DNA of 10,046 nt, taken from NCBI GenBank assembly GCA_038330145.1, contig JBBQNR010000097.1, forward strand, positions 1 through 10,046, read 5' to 3'. The notes beneath the pieces are model-generated. The model was not told the DNA's origin. It did no database searches and saw only the letters and a list, made by a program, of their open reading frames with translations. A program made the translations under genes and the position numbers. Below, piece by piece: positions 1-5,817 of this stretch. The DNA comes from JBBQNR01 sp038330145. Lineage in GTDB: Bacteria > Actinomycetota > Thermoleophilia > Solirubrobacterales > JBBDJG01. Every line of letters begins with the position of its first letter. Positions within the stretch are counted from its first letter, which is position 1.

Positions 1-145
1 ACGGGCTTGCGTCGAAGGGCGAGACCTTCATGAGCCCGCGCTCGCCTGCCGCCTTGCGGAAGTCGCTCAGCGACACGAGCGGGACCTGAACGAAAGCCCA
101 CTCCCGCACGGCGCGTGAATAGGTGAAGGCGCCCGGTGCCGGCAT
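1..145 (-). CDS. Unrecognised protein, N-terminal 48 codons only (runs off left edge)
   Basis: An open frame on the - strand runs from an ATG at 145-143 to the left edge with no stop. It gives 48 residues starting MPAPGAFTYSRAVREW and continuing through VPLVSLSDFRKAAGERG to FDASP. The mix of aromatic, charged and aliphatic residues looks like real protein. I do not recognise the family and assign no function. The start is uncertain: in-frame ATGs also lie at 175-173 and 250-248, and none has a convincing Shine-Dalgarno sequence. The residues added by the longer starts look like translated spacer rather than protein, so I prefer the ATG at 145. It is transcribed divergently from the relaxase gene, about 330 bases away, and a strong hairpin (164-187) sits just before this start. 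A conjugation accessory or a regulator would fit the setting, but that is inference only. Confidence 0.5.
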   Translation of the reverse strand, partial: MPAPGAFTYSRAVREWAFVQVPLVSLSDFRKAAGERGLMKVSPFDASP

Positions 146-163
146 GCGGCGGGGATAGCAGAA

Positions 164-187
164 CCGGGCGGCCATCCGGCCGCCCGG
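164..187. repeat. Perfect hairpin, 10-bp GC stem with 4-base loop
   Basis: The arms CCGGGCGGCC (164-173) and GGCCGCCCGG (178-187) are exact reverse complements around the loop ATCC. Nearly every stem base is G or C, so the RNA hairpin would be very stable on either strand. No T-run follows on either side, so a classical intrinsic terminator is not shown. Read on the - strand, it lies 19 bases before the preferred ATG (145) of the left gene. The alternative ATG at 175-173 begins inside its loop. It could act as an attenuator, a block on translation starts, or part of an oriT. Confidence 0.85.
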
Positions 188-226
188 CGGATCAATCCTG
201 CGCGTCCCGCTCCCAGTGCTGATCGA

Positions 227-238
227 GTCGCATGCGAC
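227..238. repeat. 12-bp perfect palindrome
   Basis: GTCGCATGCGAC is its own reverse complement. Its TCGCATG half recurs as a direct copy at 245-251. It may be a protein-binding site. A palindrome this short in GC-rich DNA is only notable because it sits in a cluster of other inverted repeats. Confidence 0.6.
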
Positions 239-263
239 CTCCGCTCGCATGACAGCTCAAAGC

Positions 264-282
264 CGAGGTCATCCAGACCTCG
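264..282. repeat. Inverted repeat, 7-bp arms with 5-base spacer
   Basis: CGAGGTC (264-270) and GACCTCG (276-282) are exact reverse complements around ATCCA. The repeat is separated by one base from the 21-base palindrome that follows, so the two may form one composite site. Confidence 0.6.
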
Positions 283-283
283 A

Positions 284-304
284 GCGGTTCGCGCCGCGAA
301 CCGC
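284..304. promoter_or_regulatory. 21-base palindrome, candidate operator or oriT arm
   Basis: The arm GCGGTTCGCG (284-293) is followed by a single C (294) and its exact reverse complement CGCGAACCGC (295-304). Ten of ten positions pair. A near-contiguous dyad of this kind with almost no loop is more typical of a binding site for a dimeric regulator than of an RNA hairpin. It lies between two divergent genes, where a shared operator would be expected. The binding protein is unknown. Confidence 0.5.
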
Positions 305-376
305 CAAGCGGCAGCGCAGCCGTTGCTGGCAAGGACGACAGTCCGTGGCAGCGCCACCGCCGAAAAACCGCTCACA

Positions 377-392
377 CACTTGCACTAAGTGC
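377..392. repeat. Nested dyads ahead of the relaxase gene
   Basis: Two overlapping dyads lie here. CACTT (377-381) pairs with AAGTG (387-391) around GCACT. GCACT (382-386) pairs with AGTGC (388-392) around a single A. They begin about 95 bases before the relaxase ATG and overlap a possible -35 element at 380-385. Confidence 0.5.
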
Positions 393-408
393 GCTGCTCG
401 CCCATACC
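380..408 (+). promoter_or_regulatory. Weak candidate promoter for the relaxase gene
   Basis: TTGCAC (380-385) and CATACC (403-408) are spaced by 17 bases, and each matches three of six positions of the sigma-70 consensus. The -10 half falls inside the loop of the inverted repeat at 394-417, so a protein bound there could block it. The match is weak and is offered only as the best candidate found. Confidence 0.2.
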
Positions 409-417
409 CGCGAGCAG
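394..417. repeat. Inverted repeat, 8-bp arms with 8-base loop
   Basis: CTGCTCGC (394-401) and GCGAGCAG (410-417) are exact reverse complements around CCATACCC. The repeat ends 55 bases before the relaxase ATG. A stem-loop of this size just before a relaxase gene could be an oriT inverted repeat or an operator for self-control of relaxase expression. The sequence does not decide between these. Confidence 0.6.
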
Positions 418-472
418 TTGTGGTTCCAGCCACACGACTCAGACATCCTCGGCCGCGAAAGGGCGCGCGAGG

Positions 473-3400
473 ATGCTTTCTATCGGCAAGCTCGGACAGG
501 GCCAGGCTGACTACTACCTCCAGGCGGTCGGCCAAGGCATCGAGGACTACTACACCGGAGCCGGCGAAGCGCCCGGCCGCTGGCTCGGCTCAGCCAGCGA
601 CGAGGTCGGCGTATCCGGCGAGGTCGAAGGAGACGCGCTGCGTGCTGCGCTCAATGGCAACCACCCGGTGAGCGGCGGCCAGCTCGCGCGACCTGCGCGG
701 GGCGGCATCCGCGTTCCCGGCTTCGACCTGACGTTCTCCGCCCCCAAGAGCGTCAGTGTGCTGTTCGGCCTCGCTGACCCGGCCATCAGCCGCGAGGTCC
801 GTGAGGCCCACGAGGCCGCCGTCGATGCCGCCCTCGACTACATGGAGCGCCACGCGGCCGTCGGGCGACGCGGTCGGGCCGGCATCGAGAGCGTGCTCGG
901 CAACGGCTTCCTCGCCGCCGCGTTTCGTCACCGCACAAGCCGAGCCGGCGACCCCCAACTCCACACCCACGTCCTGGTCGCGAACATGACCCGCGGACCG
1001 GACGGGCGCTGGACCGCCCTCGACGCCCGCCGCCTCTACGCTCACGCCAAAACGGGCGGCTACCTGTACCAGGCCCACCTACGCGCCGAGCTCACACGAC
1101 GCCTCGGCGTGGAGTGGAACGCCATCCATCGCGGCGTCGCCGACGTCGCCGGCGTTCCCGTCCCACTCCTCCGCTCCTTCAGCCGCCGCCGCGCCGAGAT
1201 CCAGGAGCAGATGACCGCTCGTGGCGACCGCTCGTCGCGAGCTGCGCAGGTCGCCGCACTCGACACCCGCCAGGCGAAGGACTACGCGGTCGCCCCGGAG
1301 ACCCTCGCGGAGCGCTGGCGTGCCCAAGCTCGTGCGCTTGAGTTCGAGCCCGACCAGATCGCAGAACTCACAGGGCGCAGCCAGGCTGGCGACCGCCCTG
1401 CCCGGGACGACCACGCCGTCCATGACAAGCTCGCAAGCCGGGATGGCCTGACACAGCAGCGATCGACCTTCGTTCGCCGCGACGTCATTCGCGCATGGTG
1501 CGAGCAACTTCCCGACGGAGCACCGGTCCCCGAGGTCGAGCGTCTCGCCGACGAGTTCATCGAGAGCGACCGGGCGGTGCCGCTCGCCGCTGACGTCCGA
1601 GGGCTGACGATCACTGACGTCATCCGGCGGGCGGATGGTCGTGTCGTCCCGGCGACGGCAGAGGAGCGTCCGCACTCCACGCCCGAACTGCTCGAGCTCG
1701 AGCGCTCGATCATCGATACGGCCATCGCTCGCGGCGGCGAGGCCAGCGGCAAGGTCGGCCCCGAGCCGGTCGAGGCGGCTCTTGCCGCCCGCCCGACACT
1801 CTCAGACGAGCAGAAGTCCATGGTTCGCCGGCTCACCACCGACGGAGCCGGCGTCGCCATCGTCGTCGGCAAGGCCGGAACCGGAAAGACGTTCGCGCTG
1901 GATGCCGCCCGCGAGGCATGGGAGCGCGCGGGCTTCCGCGTCTCGGGCGCAGCACTCGCACGTCGTGCGGCTCGCGAGCTGCAGGATGGCTCAGGCATCG
2001 AGTCCACGAGCGTCGCCGCCCTGCTGCAGGACCTGCGCGAGGGCGGCGCCCGAGGACTGCTCGGCGGCGGTCGCATGGTCTTGGTCGTCGACGAGGCGGG
2101 CATGGTCGGTACGCGGCAGCTCGCCGAGCTTCTCGACCATGCCGGCGCGGCCCGCGCCAAGGTCGTCCTGGTCGGCGACGATCACCAGCTCCCGGAGATC
2201 GACGCGGGTGGAGCTTTCCGCGGTCTGACCCATCGCCTGGAGCCGATCAGGCTGACCGAGAACCGCCGTCAAGAGCAGGCTTGGGAACGCGAAGCTCTCG
2301 ACCTCCTGCGCCACGGCCGAGCCACAGAAGCGATCACCCGATACGACGAGCACGGCCGCGTCGTCGTTGCCGGCACCGCTGGCGAGGCCCACAGCCGACT
2401 CGTCTCCGACTGGTGGGCTTCTTGTGGAGCCGGGGAAGAATCCGTCATGGTCGCGGCCCGCCGTGACGACGTCGTCGAACTCAACGCGCAAGCACGCGTC
2501 CTCATGGCCAGCAGCGGACGTCTCGGCGCCACCGAGTTGGAGTTCTCCGGACGGCAGTTCGCCGTAGGTGATCATGTCGTCACGCTGAGCAACGCCCGCC
2601 GTCTCGGTGTCCTCAACGGCACGAGAGCCGTCGTGGTGGGCCTCGATGAGCAGGCTCGAGAGCTTGAGCTCGCCACCAACGACGGCCGGCGGGTCCGTCT
2701 GCCCGCGTACTACCTCGACGGCCGCACGGCGCGCGGTGGCCCGATGATCGACCACGGCTACGCGATCACCGGCCACAAGAGCCAGGGCATGACCACCGGG
2801 CGCGCCTTCGTGCTCGGCACCGAGGAGCTCTATCGCGAGTGGGGCTACGTCGCCCTGAGCCGCGGTCGCATCGAGAACCGCCTCTACGTCGTCGCCCCCG
2901 AGCCGCACGAACGCGATGAGTACGCGCCGCACGAACCGCGTCGCGAGCCCCTGGAGGCCATCACCAGCGCGCTCGCTCGCAGTCGGGCACAGCACATGGC
3001 GCTTGATGTCGACGAGCAACTCCGTCTCGCGGCCCTCCCGAGCAACGAGCTCCGCGGACGGCTCGACGAACTCGAGTCCGCGCTCCGCCCGACGCGATCT
3101 GACGCAGCCGCCGAGCGCGCACTCGACCAGGTCAAGCAGCAGCGCGCTGCCGCGGCCCACGCAGCCGACGAGGCTGCTCTCGCCCGCGCGAACATCGAGT
3201 CACAGCTCAGCCAGCGAAAGCGTCGGGCAGGGACTCCAGAACTGGCACGAGCCGAGGCGGTTGAGCGACAGGCCGCTGAGCGCGCTAGCCATCTCGCCGC
3301 TCGCGAGGAGCAACTGATGGCCCAGCGGCCTCAACAGCCGTCGCCCGACCGACCGGCCGACGTCGTCGACTCGCGCGCGGCTCCCGTCCGACTCGAGCTT

Positions 3401-3709
3401 GAGCGCAGGATCGACTTGGCAGTTCGGGCGGCGATCGCACAGCCGCCGGCCTACCTCGTGTCCGAGCTCGGGCCGATCCCGGACCGGCCGAGCTATCGCT
3501 CGGAATGGCATCGCGCGGCGCGCGCAATCGAGACCTACCGTCAGCGGTACGGCGTCCGCGAACGCGAGAGCGCTCTGGGACAGCAACCGCGTCAGGATCT
3601 ACGTCGGCGGGCGGCCTGGCGCGAAGCGCAGCACGAGATCGAGCGAACGCAGCAACAGCTCGCGCAAGATGTCGACCGCGCGCACGAGACCGGCCGCCCC
3701 CTTCCGTAA
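473..3709 (+). CDS. mobF: MobF-family conjugative relaxase-helicase (TraA/TrwC/TraI type)
   Basis: This 1078-residue protein should nick one strand at oriT, stay bound to its 5' end through a tyrosine, and unwind the strand for transfer. The start MLSIGKLG is the usual MobF N-terminus. The upstream in-frame GTG at 389 would add 28 residues that look like spacer; AAAGGG at 458-463 is a plausible ribosome site. The relaxase domain is about residues 1-300. Tyrosine pairs at 14-15 and 26-27 are the catalytic candidates, FDLTFSAPKSVSVLF is at 84-98, and the metal-binding histidines are H153, H164 and H166. An SF1 RecD/TraI-like helicase follows: Walker A GKAGTGKT 466-473, Walker B VVDEAGM 538-544, VGDDHQLPEIDAGG 567-580, GHKSQGMTT 767-775 and YVALSRGR 792-799. 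The tail is charged and probably helical, with a conserved-looking element ELGPIPDRPSYRSEWHRAAR at 998-1017. The gene looks intact and full length. It converges on brxL. Confidence 0.95.
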   Translation: MLSIGKLGQGQADYYLQAVGQGIEDYYTGAGEAPGRWLGSASDEVGVSGEVEGDALRAALNGNHPVSGGQLARPARGGIRVPGFDLTFSAPKSVSVLFGLADPAISREVREAHEAAVDAALDYMERHAAVGRRGRAGIESVLGNGFLAAAFRHRTSRAGDPQLHTHVLVANMTRGPDGRWTALDARRLYAHAKTGGYLYQAHLRAELTRRLGVEWNAIHRGVADVAGVPVPLLRSFSRRRAEIQEQMTARGDRSSRAAQVAALDTRQAKDYAVAPETLAERWRAQARALEFEPDQIAELTGRSQAGDRPARDDHAVHDKLASRDGLTQQRSTFVRRDVIRAWCEQLPDGAPVPEVERLADEFIESDRAVPLAADVRGLTITDVIRRADGRVVPATAEERPHSTPELLELERSIIDTAIARGGEASGKVGPEPVEAALAARPTLSDEQKSMVRRLTTDGAGVAIVVGKAGTGKTFALDAAREAWERAGFRVSGAALARRAARELQDGSGIESTSVAALLQDLREGGARGLLGGGRMVLVVDEAGMVGTRQLAELLDHAGAARAKVVLVGDDHQLPEIDAGGAFRGLTHRLEPIRLTENRRQEQAWEREALDLLRHGRATEAITRYDEHGRVVVAGTAGEAHSRLVSDWWASCGAGEESVMVAARRDDVVELNAQARVLMASSGRLGATELEFSGRQFAVGDHVVTLSNARRLGVLNGTRAVVVGLDEQARELELATNDGRRVRLPAYYLDGRTARGGPMIDHGYAITGHKSQGMTTGRAFVLGTEELYREWGYVALSRGRIENRLYVVAPEPHERDEYAPHEPRREPLEAITSALARSRAQHMALDVDEQLRLAALPSNELRGRLDELESALRPTRSDAAAERALDQVKQQRAAAAHAADEAALARANIESQLSQRKRRAGTPELARAEAVERQAAERASHLAAREEQLMAQRPQQPSPDRPADVVDSRAAPVRLELERRIDLAVRAAIAQPPAYLVSELGPIPDRPSYRSEWHRAARAIETYRQRYGVRERESALGQQPRQDLRRRAAWREAQHEIERTQQQLAQDVDRAHETGRPLP

Positions 3710-3725
3710 CACGCCGTGCGCGCCG

Positions 3726-3774
3726 AGCTCGCTGGCCTGCACGACCTCCGCTGGTCCTACCGCCAGCGCGAGCT
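3726..3774. terminator. Weak dyad at the convergent gene ends; possible terminator
   Basis: Only 47 bases (3710-3756) separate the relaxase stop TAA (3707-3709) from the brxL stop TAG (3757-3759 on the - strand). AGCTCGCTGG (3726-3735) can pair with CCAG-CG-CGAGCT (3763-3774), giving ten pairs with a two-base bulge and a 27-base loop. It has no T-run and reaches into the end of brxL. No better terminator is visible, so transcripts may overlap here. Confidence 0.2.
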
Positions 3775-5817
3775 GACGTAGTCCAGCGCGTCGGATGTGT
3801 TGAGCAGGCGAGTTGAGTTGTTGAGCCGCACGTAGAGATCGGCCTCTCTGTTGCCTCCTCGAACGAAGGTCGGCTTGTTGCCGGGGGTGACGTCGACCCG
3901 GCACACGGTGCCTTCGGAGAAGTCCTCGTAGGAGATCGAAACGCGCGACGTTCCAGTCGGGCCCAGCGTGTTGTCGAGCAGACCTGTGAGCCAAAGCTCG
4001 AAGCCGTCTCGGTTCTGCTTGCTCCCCAGCGTCTTCAGGTCCTTCTCGATGCCGAACACCTCGCCACGGTCGGTCACCCCGATCAGCAGCGTGCCCCCGT
4101 GCGCGTTCATGAACCCGGCGACCGACTTGATGACCATCAGCTCGATGACTTGATCGCGCTGCTTGGTCGCGACGTTGATGCGCGCCGTCTGCTTGAACTC
4201 AACCCGGCCGCTCTCGCCGCGAGCGATGAGCTCAGCCGTCGACAACTCCTCGGGCGCCGCGCCCGGCACACCGGGTTCCGCGGCCGCGGAAGCGTTCCCC
4301 GCCACCACCTCCTCAGCGGAGGGATCGAACTCGTCTGGCTGTTCGGGCACGTCGACCCAGACTTCGTGCCCGGTGTCCCTTTCCACATAGGAGAACGCCG
4401 TCTTTGCGTAGTCGTGCCCGGCCATCTTCTTGAGCTGCTCCTTGACCCGCCGCCGGCCCTCCATCGCGAACTCGAGGTACTCGCGCAGCTCCCCGTGACT
4501 CCACTCGCCGTGAGGATGGAGGATCTTCAGCAGCCCGGAGACGGTCTTGCGCACGGCCTTCTCATCTCGCGCGGACAGATGCGACCCGAGCGCGAAGTCG
4601 CGATCGAGGGCGCCCACCTGGCTCTGTTTGCGCAGCTGGCGCAGCGCCTCGGCGAAGTAGTCCGATACGAGTCCGAAGTGATCCGTGAACAGTCGCTTCT
4701 CGAGCTTCGGCGCCTCCCACCCGGGCAGGTAGTAATGCAGCCGATCGAGAAACGCCGGATCGATCATCGCCTTGGGCAGATCGGCGAACAGATGCGCGCT
4801 CCGAACGAGTTCCTGGTGGGGCTTGCTCGTGTTCCCGATGAACACGATCGACGCCTCCGTCGGAACTTCCTCCTTGCCGCGCGCGAACGAGCCGGACTCC
4901 ATGAAGTCCTTGAGCATGTTGATGACTGTCGAATCGGACATCTCGAGCCCGGCAACCTCGTCGAAGGCGACGACGTCCCACATCCCGAGCAACCCGACGC
5001 GACCCGAGCTGAGGTTGACGAACAGCTGAGCGACGGTGACCTTGCCGCCGGAGATGAGGATCGCGTTCGGCGACGACTCGCGGAAGATGAACGACTTGCC
5101 AGTTCCCCACGGCCCCAACTCGATGAGGTTGTAGTTCCGCTCGACCATCGGGATGAGCCGGAGGATCGCCAGCAGTTTGCCCCTGACGTCGTAGTGCGCA
5201 GGCTCGAGTCCGATCGAGCGTGTGACGAGATCGAGCCACTCGTCGCGACTGAACCTCTCCCGCGCCGCGACGTACTCGTCCATGTCGAACGCCGCGACTT
5301 GGATCGGCTTGAGGGCCTTGATGTAGAACGGCCGCTTCTGAGGCTGATCGTCGTCAGCGTTGTAGACAAGGTCCAGCTGGCACCACACGCCCCCGCCGAG
5401 CAGCCGCTCGTACTTGTAGACGAGGTCTTCAGAGATATGGACGTACTTGTCGCCGAAGCTCGAGAGGTGTGCCCAGAACTTGTCCTCGCTGGCGACAAGA
5501 CGAACATCGACCTTGTCGATCAGCCGATGCTGGCCCTTCCGCTTGAGCTTCGCCTTCGCCTGCTCCGACTCGTCGGGTCGGATGAAGTTCTCTTGCAGCG
5601 TCTGGTTGACCACCTGGAGGCCGGTCGCGATCGCCGCAGGGTCGTCGGACGCGCAGTACTTGCCGAGCAAGAACTCGAGGACGTAGACAGGTACGTTGGC
5701 GCCAACCTTCACTTGGCGCACGAGATCCTTTCGGACGACCCGGCCCGCGAACGCATCATTGGCAAGGTGGTCAAGCGCATCCATCGGCGTGCCGGCCACG
5801 ACGGTGACTTCGCTCAT
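3757..5817 (-). CDS. brxL: BrxL-type AAA+ BREX protein fused to a C-terminal Schlafen AlbA_2-like domain
   Basis: This 686-residue protein is the last gene of the BREX operon. Residues 1 to about 485 follow the BrxL family: an N-terminal region with AFAGRVVRKDLVRQVK and VPVYVLEFLLGKYCA, then an AAA+ ATPase. Visible motifs are Walker A GPWGTGKS (235-242), Walker B VVAFDE (D286, E287), sensor-like FIGNTS (N329), and FLDRLHYYLPGW (356-367) with R359 as a possible arginine finger. BrxL is a DNA-binding AAA+ ring needed for phage defence in type 1 BREX. After an Ala/Pro/acidic linker (about 488-530), residues 531-686 resemble an AlbA_2 (Schlafen) domain: ESGRVEFKQ (E535, E540, K542), NAHGGTLLIGVTDRG (571-585) and YVRLNNSTR near the end. 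I see no Lon-type protease domain in its place. The ATG overlaps the pglZ stop as ATGA; GAGG lies 10 bases upstream. The frame is intact across the junction, so the fusion looks real. Confidence 0.9.
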   Translation of the reverse strand: MSEVTVVAGTPMDALDHLANDAFAGRVVRKDLVRQVKVGANVPVYVLEFLLGKYCASDDPAAIATGLQVVNQTLQENFIRPDESEQAKAKLKRKGQHRLIDKVDVRLVASEDKFWAHLSSFGDKYVHISEDLVYKYERLLGGGVWCQLDLVYNADDDQPQKRPFYIKALKPIQVAAFDMDEYVAARERFSRDEWLDLVTRSIGLEPAHYDVRGKLLAILRLIPMVERNYNLIELGPWGTGKSFIFRESSPNAILISGGKVTVAQLFVNLSSGRVGLLGMWDVVAFDEVAGLEMSDSTVINMLKDFMESGSFARGKEEVPTEASIVFIGNTSKPHQELVRSAHLFADLPKAMIDPAFLDRLHYYLPGWEAPKLEKRLFTDHFGLVSDYFAEALRQLRKQSQVGALDRDFALGSHLSARDEKAVRKTVSGLLKILHPHGEWSHGELREYLEFAMEGRRRVKEQLKKMAGHDYAKTAFSYVERDTGHEVWVDVPEQPDEFDPSAEEVVAGNASAAAEPGVPGAAPEELSTAELIARGESGRVEFKQTARINVATKQRDQVIELMVIKSVAGFMNAHGGTLLIGVTDRGEVFGIEKDLKTLGSKQNRDGFELWLTGLLDNTLGPTGTSRVSISYEDFSEGTVCRVDVTPGNKPTFVRGGNREADLYVRLNNSTRLLNTSDALDYVSSRWR

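Larger units (their letters stand above)
146..472. other. Divergent intergenic region rich in inverted repeats; candidate oriT/control region
   Basis: About 330 bases separate the start of the left gene from the relaxase start. No convincing gene of normal size lies here. Between 164 and 417 I count at least six inverted repeats, listed separately. There is also a direct repeat TCGCATG at 228-234 and 245-251, 17 bases apart. MobF relaxases often lie next to the oriT they nick, and oriTs carry inverted repeats, so this is a natural oriT candidate. It would also have to hold the promoters of both divergent genes. I see no match to a nic sequence that I know, so the oriT call is inference. Confidence 0.35.

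Noticed and set aside
389..472. GTG start at 389 extending the relaxase by 28 residues
   Set aside because: The extra residues do not look like MobF protein, and the family N-terminus MLSIGKLG starts at the ATG at 473. The GTG also sits inside the dyads at 377-392.
1991..3160. 389-codon open frame on the - strand
   Set aside because: It lies wholly within the relaxase helicase domain, whose motifs are intact on the + strand. It has no family signature and no ribosome site worth noting.
3757..4300. Lon-type protease domain at the end of BrxL
   Set aside because: I looked for a Lon-like serine-lysine region because BrxL is named after it. The residues here instead match an AlbA_2-type pattern.
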